Below are positions 10,665 through 22,046 of a stretch of DNA of 64,000 nt, piece after piece. Position 1 is the first letter of the stretch; every line of letters starts with the position of its first letter. Source of the DNA: Cherax quadricarinatus (taxonomy: Eukaryota > Arthropoda > Malacostraca > Decapoda > Parastacidae); contig NC_091300.1 in NCBI RefSeq assembly GCF_038502225.1, forward strand, positions 46,664,454 to 46,728,453. Reading direction: 5' to 3'. A program made the translations under genes and the position numbers. Below the pieces are notes generated by a model, which was not told where the DNA came from, did no database searches, and saw only the letters and a list, made by a program, of their open reading frames with translations.

Positions 10665-10690
10665 GTGTGAGAGAGAGAGAGATAGAGATA

Positions 10691-10755
<65 letters not shown>
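10665..10755. repeat. (GA)n microsatellite, left of the jockey-like element
   Basis: GA run with a few TA interruptions. The same dinucleotide resumes on the far side of the inserted element at 13730. Confidence 0.95.
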
Positions 10756-10769
10756 GTGGAGGAAGAGGA

Positions 10770-13696
10770 GCCAGTCTATCAGCATCCTGTCGGCCAACAT
10801 TAGAGGTTTCATTACTAATGTTGGAGAGCTCAAACACAGTTTTGTGAACACTCGACGTCCCGACATGATAGCTGTTGTTGAAACATTTTTGGATGACAGG
10901 ACTCCAGAAAATTTTGCAGGAATTGCTGGCTACACCTCATGGATGAGAAGAGACAGGCAAGGGCAAGGAGGAGGTGTAGCTGTGTGCTTCTCTAAAAGTG
11001 TTCATGCCCAGCACATTGATGTTGCCACCCCAACTCATCTTGAAATGATGTTCTTCAAGCTCTGCATAAACACTAGTACCTCTGTACTAGTATGTGCAAT
11101 GTACAGACCTCAGTGGCAACATACAGACCCCATCAACTTCCTAATGGAAAATATTGACTCCCTTCTGCTACAACACAACTGTCAACATATCATAATTGTT
11201 GGTGACCTCAACCAGCACCTTATACAGAGGGACTTTGATGACCTTCTTTCAGTGTTTGACATGAGAAACTTTGTTGATTTCCCTACTCACATCTCTGGCT
11301 CCTCCCTTGACCCAGTAGTGAGTGATCTGGCAGAAGGCATAGTCACTTGTCAACCCCTCGGCTATGTTGGATCGTCTGACCACAAGGCTGTTTTTACGAC
11401 AGTTAAGATCCCAACAGAAGGAGGTGAGGAGTCCACACGCACAACCTGGCTATGGGAAAGAGGTAATTGGCCAGCCCTTCGCTCTGAGCTCGCCAACACC
11501 GATTGGAAAGCTCTTCTCCAAGGGGATGTTGACAACCAAGTGAAAGCCTTCACTGGACGCATCCTTAATCTACAACAAGAACACATTCCTCGCCGGCAAT
11601 ATGTGACGAAGCCTACGGATCAGCCTTGGTTTGGCTTTCGTTGTAGAGAGGCTGCTACTGCTAAGTACAAAGCATGGCGAAGGTATAAGAGACATCCTAC
11701 CACCTATAACAGGAACTTGCACAGGCAAGCCTGTAGACATATGGGTGACGTTCAAAAGTGGGCCATTGCTAAATGGGAGGTGGACACTAAAAGAAAGCTA
11801 GCATCAGGAAGGGTAGGCTCCAAAACCTGGTGGTCCCTGGTCAAGGACAGACAGCCTGATGAACTCATTCCACCTCTGAATCGACAGGATGGGACCACCT
11901 CTACTAGTAGTCAAGACAAGGCGGACCTCTTTGCTGAACACTTTGCTACCAAAATGCAAGTTCCTGATCCAGCAAGGGACCCTACTTGGCTAGCTGCAAG
12001 AACTGTGTCAAAACTGTCAGTGGTGACAATAAGGCAGGAGGAGGTGCATTTCCTTCTTAAATCGCTTGACCAAGAAAAGGCTGTGGGCCCAGACAAGTTG
12101 AGCCCAAGATTGCTGAGAAGATGTGCAGACCAGCTAGCAGCACCTCTAACTTGCATCTTTCAGCACTGCCTAGTACAGTGTAAATGGCCCTCTCTATGGA
12201 AAGAGGCAAATGTAGTCCCTGTTCACAAAAAGAAGAGCAGAGCAGAAATCAGCAACTACAGACCAGTGTCACTCCTGTCAATCACTGGTAAGATCCTTAA
12301 GACAATAATCTCAAGACAAATGACAGAGTTTTTTGACTATCACTCACTACTTTGTGATCGTCAATATGGCTTCAGGAAAGGTTACTCTGTTGCTGATCTG
12401 TTGTTAAACCTCTCTACTAAGTGGCACCAGTCACTGGATGAATCCAAAGTCAGCTGTGTGGTAGCACTGGACATTGCAGGCGATTTCGACCGGGTGTGGC
12501 ACCAGGGCCTCTTAGCAAAACTTCAAGCACTGGGAATTGCAGGCTCTACGCTATGTCTCCTCAGTGATTACCTTCATGGTAGATCTGTAAGGGTAGTCCT
12601 CAATGGAACGGAATCAGCAAGACATCCTATTGGGGCAAGTGTTCCACAAGGAAGCGTGCTGGGACCATTGTTATGGAATGTCTACTTCAACGACCTTCTT
12701 CATCTCATCCCAGAATCACATGCATATGCAAACGACTGCACACTGACATTCACTTATCCAAGAGAAGAAATGCCAGCTGCTCTAAGCTACATCAATCACC
12801 AGCTGAGAGCTATATCAGCTTGGGGAAATAGATGGCAAGTAACATTTGCACCTGAGAAAACGCAAATGATGATCTTCTCTAGGCACCATGATGGTAATGC
12901 TGGTGCAGTAGTAAGGATGAATGGAAGGGTGTTGGCACCTGGAGAAGAAGTTGATATCCTTGGGGTGAAATTTGACTCCAAATTAACCATGAAGAACCAT
13001 GTTGTAAATCTTGCAAACAAGGCAGCCAGGAAGCTTACAGCACTTCGCCGTATCTCGCATCTACTTGACAGTAGGGGTTGCAAGATTCTGTACGAGGCAC
13101 AAGTACGCTCGCACCTTGAGTATGCTCCACTTTCTTGGTTTGCCTGCCCCCCTCTCATCTGCGACTACTTGACAGAGTAGAGAACAGAGCAAGACGTCTC
13201 ATCTCTCGCCTGGACCCATCCTGGATAGATCTGTCATTTCAGCAGAGCCTTCAACATAGGAGGGATGTGGGTGGCCTTACTGTTATGTACAAGGCCAATA
13301 TTGTCAAAGTACCACACTTGGATCCACTTCGAGGACAGCGTGAAACAAGCTTTTATGCCACAAGACGGGCAGAAAGCAGCAACTTCACTCTGGCTGTACC
13401 CTTCTCCAGAACTTCACTCCATCTGAGATCCTATATACCCAGGATGACTCGAGTATGGAACACATTCGTACAGCATAATGATGTCAACGAGATAAAGTCA
13501 GTTGATCAAATGAAAATGCTGGCCCACAGATGGCTCCAACTTCATCCTGTTCCCTACTTGTATGTCTCATAACAATAAAAATGCTTTCAAATGAGCTGAT
13601 GTAGGTAACAGCTCTTAGCTTGCCAATAAAGTTAGAAATCCTTAACCTGTAACTAACCTGTTAATAAAGCTAGGGATCCTTAACCTTGTCAAACCC

Positions 13697-13729
<33 letters not shown>
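10770..13729 (+). mobile_element. Jockey-group non-LTR retrotransposon embedded in (GA)n
   Basis: The element holds one ORF2-like gene (endonuclease plus RT), a 3' region with AATAAA signals near 13573, and a poly(A) tail of about 28 A at 13702-13729. It is preceded by (GA)n and followed by more than 250 bp of GA-rich sequence. No ORF1 is present, so the copy is either 5'-truncated at the endonuclease start or belongs to a family lacking it. A TSD cannot be defined because both flanks are GA repeat. Confidence 0.85.
10778..13572 (+). pseudogene. Endonuclease-reverse transcriptase polyprotein (jockey-like, one frameshift)
   Basis: The open frame runs from 10640 to 13180, but its first 45 or so residues translate the GA repeat, so the real domain starts near SISILSANIRGF (about 10778). 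Endonuclease motifs: VVETFLDD, IIVGDLNQHL (about 11200), GSSDHKAVF (about 11376). RT motifs: NYRPVSLLSITGKI, ALDIAGDFDRVWH (motif A), [14 protein letters not shown] (motif B). Motif C reads YANDC (about 12724) instead of YADDC, so one of the two catalytic Asp is Asn. The C-terminal part (RVENRARRLISRLD, to 13572) is in another frame; the switch lies at a C6 run, 13147-13152. Either lesion should abolish activity. Confidence 0.9.
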
Positions 13730-13732
<3 letters not shown>

Positions 13733-13990
13733 AGGTTAAGAGAAAGAGAGGCGGGGAGAAAAAGAGAGAGAGCCGGAGAGAAAAAGGGATAGAGGGATAA
13801 TGGAGCAGAGGGGTGGGGAGATGAAAGAGGGAGAGAGATTGGGAGAGGGAGGGAAGGAGAGTGATGGGAAGGTGGAGAAAAGAGTGGGAAGGGGCCTAGA
13901 GGGAGAGAAAGGGGGAGGGAAGGAGGAAGAAAGGAAGGAAAGGTGAGAAAGGGGGAATGGGGGAAGGGAGAGAGAGGAAGATAAAAGGGA

Positions 13991-14034
<44 letters not shown>

Positions 14035-14035
14035 C
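13730..14035. repeat. GA-rich low-complexity tract
   Basis: Purine-rich sequence with a purer (AG)n run at about 13994-14033. It directly follows the poly(A) tail. Confidence 0.95.
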
Positions 14036-14250
14036 TGTTGGGGAGTGAATGGGTAGGCTACTATCAAGTCACAGTGAGGTGTTAATTGGCTTGTGTGCGT
14101 GTATATGTATATGTGTGTACGTGTGTGCTTGTGTGAGCATTAGTTTTGGGTTTGAGTGCAAGTGTGAATGTGTGTGTGCATTATGTATGCGTATGGGTGC
14201 TCAGAATGTTTGCACAGTCCTTTTGCTCTAGCATACGGACACTGATGCTT

Positions 14251-14723
14251 TCCAGTATACCAGTGTCGGAGTACACCAGCGTTCCAGTACGCCAGTGTCT
14301 CAGTACACCAGCGTTCCAGTACACCAGCGTTCCAGTACACCAGTGTCTCAGTACACCAGCGTTCCAGTACACCAGCGTTCCAGCACACCAGTGTCTCAGT
14401 ACACCAGAGTCTCAGTACACCAGCATCTCAGTACACCAGCATCTCAGTACACCAGCGTTTCAGTACACCAGCGTTCCAGTAAATCAGTATCTCAGTACAC
14501 CAGCGTCTCAGCATACCAGCATTCCAGTACACCAGCGTCTCAATATACAAGCTTCTCAGTACACCAACGTTCCAGTACACCAGCGATCCAGTACACCAAT
14601 GTCACATTACACCAGAGTCTCAGTGCACCAGCGTCTCAGTACACTAGCATCTCTGTACACCAGCGTTCCAGTACACCACCGTCTCATTACATTAGCATTC
14701 AGTACATCAGCGTCCCGGTACAT
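14251..14723 (+). repeat. 16-bp minisatellite, about 29 copies
   Basis: The monomer is close to CAGTACACCAGCGTTC. Variation is mostly CGTTC versus TGTCT at the end of the unit. Because 16 is not a multiple of 3 and stops are rare, all three frames give long repetitive ORFs with a 16-residue period. These are not genes. Confidence 0.95.
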
Positions 14724-15129
14724 TTGACCCCACTGCCACCCGGGAGATGGTAACTTTCTCACGTTTAATGCTTCAAAAACTTTGTTTCTTATCAACTATT
14801 TCGCAGACGCTGAGCTCGATAACGTCCGAACCTCTGTCATCACTGCCGTGAGCCTCACATTACTCAATCCCTCTTAACAGCATCCAACACGGGAGTGTCT
14901 CTACCAGGCATCAGGTCCTGAGTGTTTAGAGTGGAAGCTCTCACCGCAGTCATGCCGTCATTACAGTTTTCACTCAGCATGAGAGTAGTTTTCATACATC
15001 GTGGGGACTAATTAGTCCCACATGTGGGACTAACTACTCCCGCATGTGGGCAAATGTGTCCCAGTTCTCATTATCGTCTTTGATACTATTCCGTTTACTA
15101 GCTCCATGATCTGCCTGATTTAGCTCCCA
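14724..15129. other. Unassigned spacer between two tandem arrays
   Basis: Non-repetitive sequence. One local direct duplication (TGTGGGACTAA-like, about 15015-15050) is visible and nothing else. Confidence 0.5.
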
Positions 15130-18100
15130 TCTCCAGCCCACTAGATACCCGTCTCCAGTCCACCAGTTACCCGTCTCCAGTCCACCAGATACCTGTCTCC
15201 AGTCCACCAGTTACCCGTCTCCAGTCCACCAGTTACCAATCTCCAGTCCACCAGTTACCCGTCTCCAGTCCACCAGTTACCCGCGTCTCCAGCCCACTAG
15301 TTACCCGTCTCCAGTCCACCAGTTACCCGTCTCCAGTCCACCAGTTACCCGTCTCCAGTCCACCAGTTACCCGTCTCCAGGCCACTAGTTACCCGTCTCC
15401 AGTCCACCAGTTACCCGTCTCCAGTCCACCAGTTACCCGTCTCCAGCCCACTAGTTACCCGTCTCCAGTCCACCAGTTACCCGTCTCTAGTCCACCAGTT
15501 ACCCCCCTCCAGTCCACCAGTTACCCGTCTCCAGTCCACCAGTTACCCCCTCCAGTCCACTAGTTACCCGTCTCCAGTCCACCAGTTAACCCCCTCCACT
15601 CCACCAGTTACCCGCCTCCAGTCTACCAGTTACCCGTCTCCAGTCTACCAGTTACCCCCCTCAAGTCCACCAGTTACTCCCCTCCAGTCCACCAGTTACC
15701 CGTCTCCAGTCTACCAGTTACCAGTCTCCAGTCCACCAGTTACCCGTCTCCAGTCCACCAGTTACCCATCTTCAGTCCACCAGTTACCCGTCTCCAGTCT
15801 ACCAGTTACCCGTCTCCAGTCCACCAGTTACCCGTCTCAAGTCCACCAGTTACCCCCTCCAGTCCACCAGTTACCCCCCTCCAGTCCATCAGTTACCCGT
15901 CTCCAGTCTACCAGTTACCCGTCTCCAGTCTACCAGTTACCCGTCTCCTGTCCACCAGTTACCCCTCCTGTCCACCAGTTACCCGTCTCCAGTCCACCAG
16001 TTACCCGTCTCAAGTCCACCAGTTACCCCCTCCAGTCCACCAGTCACCCCCCTCCAGTCCATCAGTTACCCGTCTCCAGTCTACCAGTTACCCGTCTCCA
16101 GTCTACCAGTTACCCGTCTCCTGTCCACCTGTTACCCCCTCCAGTCCACCAGTTACCCGTCTCAAGTCCACCAGTTACCCGTCTCAAGTCCACCAGTTAC
16201 CCGTCTCCAGTCCACCAGTTACCCCCCTCCAGTCCACCAGTTACCCGTCTCCAGTCTACCAGTTACCCGTCTCAGTCCACCAGTTACCCGTCTCCAGTCC
16301 ACCAGTTACCCGTCTCCAGTCCACTAGTTACCCGTCTCCTGTCCACCAATTACCCGTCTCCAGTCCACGAGTTACCCGTCTCCAGTCCACCAGCTACCCG
16401 TCTCCAGTCCACCAGTTACCTGTCTCCAGTCCACCAGTTATCCCTCTCCAGTCCACCAGTTACCCGTCTCCATTCCACCAGTTACCCCACTTCAGTCCAC
16501 CAGTTACCCGTCTCCAGTCTACCAGTTACCCGTCCCCAGTCCACCAGTTACACGTCTCCAGTCCACCAGTTACCCCCCTCCAGTCCACCAGTTACCTGTC
16601 TCCAGTCCACCAGTTACCCCCCTCCACTCCACCAGTTACCCGTCTCCATTCCACCAGTTTCCCCACTCCAGTCCACCAGTTACCCGTCTCCAGTCTACCA
16701 GTTACCCGTCCCCAGTCCACCAGTTACCCGTCTCCAGTCCACCAGTTACCCGCCTCCAGTCCACCAGTGACCCCCTCAAGTCCACCAGTTACCCGTCTCC
16801 AGTCCATCAGTTACCCGTCTCCAGTCCACCAGTTACCCGTCTCCAGTCCACCAGTTACCCCCCTCAAGTCCACCAGTTACCCCCCTCCAGTCCACCAGTT
16901 ACCCCCTCCAGTCCTCCAGTTACCCCCCTCCAGTCCACCAGTTACCCGTCTCCAGTCCACCAGTTACCCCCTCCAGTTCACGAGTTACCCGTCTCCAGTC
17001 CACCAGTTACCCCCCTCCAGCCCACCAGTTACCCGTCTCCAGTCTACCCGTCTCCAGTCCACCAGTTACCCGTCTCCAGTCCACCAGTTACCCGTCTCCA
17101 GTCCACCAGTTACCCGTCTCCAGTCCACCAGTTACCCGTCTCCAGTCCACCAGTTAACCGTCTTCAGTCCACCAGTTACCCGTCTCCAGTCCACCAGTTA
17201 CCCGTCTCCAGTCCAACAGTTACCCGTCTCCAGTCCACCAGTTACCCGTCTCCAGTCCACCAGTTACCCATCTCCAGTCCACCAGTTACCCCCCTCCAGT
17301 CCACCAGTTACCCCCCTCCAGTCCACCAGTTACCCGTCTCCAGTCCACCTGTTACCCGTCTCCATTCCATCAATTACCCCCCTCCAGTCCACTAGTTACC
17401 TATCTCCAGTCTACCACTTACCCGTCTCCAGCCCACCAGTTACCCGTCTCCAGTCCACTAGTTACCCGTCTCCAGTCCACCAGTTACCCTCTCCAGTCCA
17501 CCAGTTACCCGTCTACAGTCCACCAGTTCCCCGTCTCCAGTCCACAGTTACCCCCTCCAGTCCACCAGTTGCCCCCCTCCAGTCCACCAGTTACCCGTCT
17601 CCAGTCCACCAGTTACCCGTCTCCAGTCCACCAGTTACCCGTCTCCAGCCCACCAGTTACCCGTCTCCAGTCCACTAGTTACCTGTCTCCAGTCCACCAG
17701 TTACCCGTCTCCAGCCCACCAGTTACCCGTGTCCAGTCTACCAGTTACCCATCTCCAGTCCACCAGTTACCCGTCTCCAGCCCACCAGTTACCCGTCTAC
17801 AGTCCACCAGTTACCCGTCTCCAGTCCACCAGTTGCCCGTCTCCAGTCCACCAGTTACCCGTCTCCAGTCTACCAGTTACCCGTCTCCAGTCCACCAGTT
17901 ACCCGTCTCCAGTCCACCAGTTACCCATCTACAGTCCACTAGTTACCCGTCTCCAGTCCACCAGTTACCCGTCTCCAGTCCACCAGTTACCCGTCTCCAG
18001 TCTACCAGTTACCCGTCTCCAGTCCACCAGTTACCCGTCTCCAGTCCACCAGTTACCCGTCTCCAGTCCACCAGTTACCCGTCTCCAGTCCACCAGTTAC

Positions 18101-20910
18101 CAATCGCCAGTCCACCAGTTACCCTCCTCCAGTCCACCAGTTACCCCCCTCCAGTCCACCAGTTACCCGTCTCCAGTCCACCAGTTACGCGTCTCCATTC
18201 CATCAATTACCCCCCTCCAGTCCACTAGTTACCTGTCTCCAGTCTACCAGTTACCCGTCCCCAGCCCACCAGTTACTCTTCTCCAGTCCACTGGTTACCC
18301 GTCTCCAGTCCACCAGTTACCCGTCTCCAGTCCACCAGTTACCCGTCTCCAGTCCACCAGTTACCCGTCTCCAGTCCACCAGTTACCCGTCTCCAGTCCA
18401 CCAGTTACCCGTCTCCAGTCCACCAGTTACCCGTCTCCAGTCCAACAGTTACCCGTCTCCAGTCCACCAGTTACCCGTCTCCAGTCCACCAGTTACCCAT
18501 CTCCAGTCCACCAGTTACCCCCCTCCAGTCCACCAGTTACCTGTCTCCAGTCTACCAGTTACCCGTCTCCAGCCCACCAGTTACCCGTCTCCAGTCCACT
18601 AGTTACCAGTCTCCAGTCCACCAGTTACCCGTCTCCAGTCCACCAGTTACCCGTCTACAGTCCACCAGTTACCCGTCTCCAGTCCACAGTTACCCCCTCC
18701 AGTCCACCAGTTGCCCCCTCCAGTCCACCAGTTACCCGTCTCCAGTCCACTAGTTACCCGTCTCCAGTCCACCAGTTACCCGTCTCCAGTCCACCAGTTG
18801 CCCGTCTCCAGTGCACTAGTTACCTGTCTCCAGTCCACAAGTTACCCGTCTCCAGCCCACCAGTTACCCGTCTCCAGTCCACCAGTTACCCGTCTCCAGC
18901 CCACCAGTTACCCGTCTCCAGTCCACCAGTTACCCGTCTCCAGCCCACCAGTTACCCGTCTCCAGTCCACTAGTTACCCGTCTCCAGTCCACCAGTTGCC
19001 CGTCTCCAGTCCACCAGTTACCTGTCTCCAGTCTACCAGTTACCCGTCTCCAGTCCACCAGTTACCCGTCTCCAGTCCACCAGTTACCCGTCTCCAGTCC
19101 ACTAGTTACCCGTCTCCAGTCCACCAGTTACCCGTCTCCAGTCCACCAGTTACCCGTCTCCAGTCTACCAGTTACCCGTCTCCAGTCCACCAGTTACCCG
19201 TCTCCAGTCCACCAGTTACCCGTCTCCAGTCCACCAGTTACCCGTCTCCAGTCCACCAGTTACCAATCGCCAGTCCACCAGTTACCCCCCTCCAGTCCAC
19301 CAGTTACGCGTCTCCAGTCCACCAGTTACCCGTCTCCAGCCCACTAGTTACCCGTCTCCAGTCCACCAGTTGCCCGTCTCCAGTCCACCAGTTACCCGTC
19401 TCCAGTCTACCAGTTACCCGTCTCCAGTCCACCAGTTACCCGTCTCCAGTCCACCAGTTACGCGTCTCCATTCCATCAATAACCCCCCTCCAGTACACTA
19501 GTTACCTGTCTCCACTCTACCAGTTACCCGTCTCCAGCCCACCAGTTACCCGTCTCCAGTCCACTAGTTACCCGCCTCCAGTCCACCAGTTAACCCGTCT
19601 CCAGTCCACCAGTTACCCGTCTCCAGTCCACCAGTTACCCGTCTCCAGTCCACCAGTTACCCGTCTCCAGTCCACCAGTTACCCGTCTCCAGTCCACCAG
19701 TTACCCGTCTCCAGTCCAACAGTTACCCGTCTCCAGTCCACCAGTTACCCGTCTCCAGTCCACCAGTTACCCATCTCCAGTCCACCAGTTACCCGTCTCC
19801 AGTCCACCAGTTACCCGGCTCCAGTCCACCAGTTACCCGTCTCCAGTCCACAAGTTACCCGTCTCCATTCCATCAATTACCCCCCTCCAGTCCACTAGTT
19901 ACCTGTCTCCAGTCTACCAGTTACCCGTCTCCAGCCCACCAGTTACCCGTCTCCAGTCCACTAGTTACCCGTCTCCAGTCCACCAGTTACCCGTCTCCAG
20001 TCCACCAGTTACCCGTCTACGGTCCACGAGTTACCCGTCTCCAGTCCACAGTTACCCCCTCCAGTACACCAGTTGCCTCACTCCAGTCCACCAGTTACCC
20101 GTCTCCAGTCCACCAGTTACCCGTCTCCAGCCCACCAGTTACCCGTCTCCAGTCCACGAGTTACCTGTCTCCAGTCCACCAGTTACCCGTCTCCAGCCCA
20201 CCAGTTACCCGTCTCCAGTCCACCAGTTTCCCGTCTCCAGTCTACCAGTTACCCGTCTCCAGTCCACCAGTTACCCGTCTCCAGCCTACCAGTTACCCGT
20301 CTCCAGCCCACTAGTTACCCGTCTCCAGTCCACCAGTTGCCCGTCTCCAGTCCACCAGTTACCCGTCTCCAGTCTACCAGTTACCCGTCTCCAGTCCACC
20401 AGTTACCCGTCTCCAGTCCACCAGTTACCCGTCTCCAGTCCACTAGTTACCCGTCTCCAGTCCACCAGTTACCCGTCTCCAGTCCACCAGTTACCCGTCT
20501 CCAGTCTACCAGTTACCCGTCTCCAGTCCACCAGTTACCCATCTCCAGTCCACCAGTTACCCGTCTCCAGTCCACTAGTTACCCATCTCCAGTCCACCAG
20601 TTACCCGTCTCCAGTCCACCAGTTACCCGTCTCCAGTCTACCAGTTACCCGTCTCCAGTCCACCAGTTACCCGTCTCCAGCCCACCAGTTACCCGTCTCC
20701 AGTCCACTAGTTACCCGTCTCCAGTCCACCAGTTGCCCGTCTCCAGTCCACCAGTTACCCGTCTCCAGTCTACCAGTTACCCGTCTCCAGTCCACCAGTT
20801 ACCCGTCTCCAGTCCACCAGTTACCTGTCTCCAGTCCACCAGTTACCCGTCTCCAGTCCACCAGATACCCGTCTCCAGTCCACCAGTTACCAATCGCCAG
20901 TCCACCAGTT
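15130..20910 (+). repeat. 22-bp satellite, left block (about 263 copies)
   Basis: The consensus is CCAGTCCACCAGTTACCCGT followed by CT (22 bp). Long frames of up to 414 codons with a 22-residue SP/V-rich period are by-products. Variant monomers (CATTCCATCAATTACC, CCCTCCAGT, AGCCCACTAG) recur in the same order, which shows higher-order duplication inside the array. The left edge at 15130 is gradual and the right edge at 20910 is a sharp insertion boundary. Confidence 0.97.
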
Positions 20911-21632
20911 TGTTATTGCTGTTCTTACTGCTGAACAGCGGTTTAGTGCCGATGAATGTAGCGTAGGTAGCAATGATACGGCCGTGGACTAGATTGGCTT
21001 TAATTGGGTAGGAGTGAGTACACAACGGGCAGTGTGAGGGAGTGACCGCAAGCCAGTCCGTGGAGGGGGAGCACCTGTGACTATCACGTCGGTCGGTCGA
21101 GGAGTGAGAGAGGGTGGTCTGTGCTTCCCACCGACCTAGGTAGGCCTACAGAGGGCAGCACTGAATGCCGCGAAATATGAACTAGTCAGAGCAGACGGCT
21201 AGGCTGTGTGCTCTGACAGTACAGGCTGTCTACATCTGCTCGGCCACGCACCTCGCGTCGTCCCGACGCGACAATACTGGTGGGCCCATAGGTATAAAGG
21301 AATTACACTAGCTACCCCAGAGAGGGACTGGCTTTCGCTCACTAGTAAATAAAAAATGGACAAAAAAAATGCGACAGGCAAAAAAAAAACTCTCCCATCC
21401 AGGGGAAGAGAAAACTGGTTTGCCCGCGCTGTTTCATCGAGTAGAGAGCCCGGAGACGTCAGCACTGGGACTAAAATCTTCTATATACAGGTTGTCCGCA
21501 GGGCTGAACATCAGTTGACCACTCGTCTACGAACGTTGTTGCACGCTCACATCTGCAAACAATGACTGACAGTAGCATTTCCTAAGGTGTGACATGTGAC
21601 TCAGAGGGCAGCACTGCCCTGACCGTAATACA
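20911..21632 (-). repeat. 3' LTR (about 722 bp)
   Basis: It is bounded by TGT...ACA on either strand: TGTTATTG at 20911 and AATACA ending at 21632 on the plus strand. The minus strand carries TATATA (about 21486-21481), a possible promoter TATA box. It is directly preceded on the minus strand by the polypurine tract. Confidence 0.65.
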
Positions 21633-22040
21633 GGTTTTTTTTTCTTTTGTTATAAAACACTGGTGCACATACGTACAATAATACTATATCCATGGAATTC
21701 ATTACACTCTGGGTACCCTTCTAAAAGTATTTACATAATTACATGATGTTGTCCACCCTGACTCTATTATCGACTAGCTATACAATGTGTGTGCATTTAT
21801 ACCCATTTCTGCAAGCAAACAATTAGCATAACTAGCGTAGGAGTCAGACAAGTCAGTAGGTACGTCAATGTCACAGAAATGTACTGTTGTCCTGGGTCGC
21901 AGGCCATAAGTATGGAGCCTTACTGGGCCGTCTTCCGTACCAGTAGTAGTGGGAGAAGGGATAGACGGTTTGTCCCTAACATTAGTCTGATCGTGGCGTT
22001 GCAACGCACGCGCCTCCAGCTCTGCTTCGGCCTGCATATG
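20911..22040 (-). mobile_element. LTR retrotransposon fragment inserted in the 22-bp satellite
   Basis: Read on the minus strand it contains the end of a Pol reading frame, a short non-coding stretch, a purine-rich AAAAGAAAAAAAA tract ending at CC, and then one LTR beginning TGTATTACGG. The order Pol end, polypurine tract, 3' LTR is diagnostic for LTR retrotransposons. The 5' LTR, gag and most of pol are missing, and satellite resumes at 22041 in the middle of the Pol frame. The LTR superfamily is not certain. Confidence 0.7.
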
Positions 22041-22046
22041 GTCCAC
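21774..22046 (-). pseudogene. Pol C-terminus of an LTR retrotransposon
   Basis: The minus-strand frame ends with a stop at 21774 and includes HTYGLRPRTTVHFCDI. A YxLRPR motif close to the Pol C-terminus is common in LTR retroelements after the integrase. Upstream residues are low-complexity (SPTTTGTEDGP). The first few residues are satellite-derived or at the truncation. Only about 85 codons remain, so the clade cannot be named. Confidence 0.55.

Noticed and set aside
13135..13180. Programmed ribosomal frameshift in the jockey-like ORF
   Set aside because: It lies at a C6 homopolymer late in the RT, and the copy also has a damaged catalytic motif; a random indel is simpler.
14251..14723. CRISPR-like array
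   Set aside because: Units are contiguous 16-mers without unique spacers; this is a minisatellite in a eukaryotic context.
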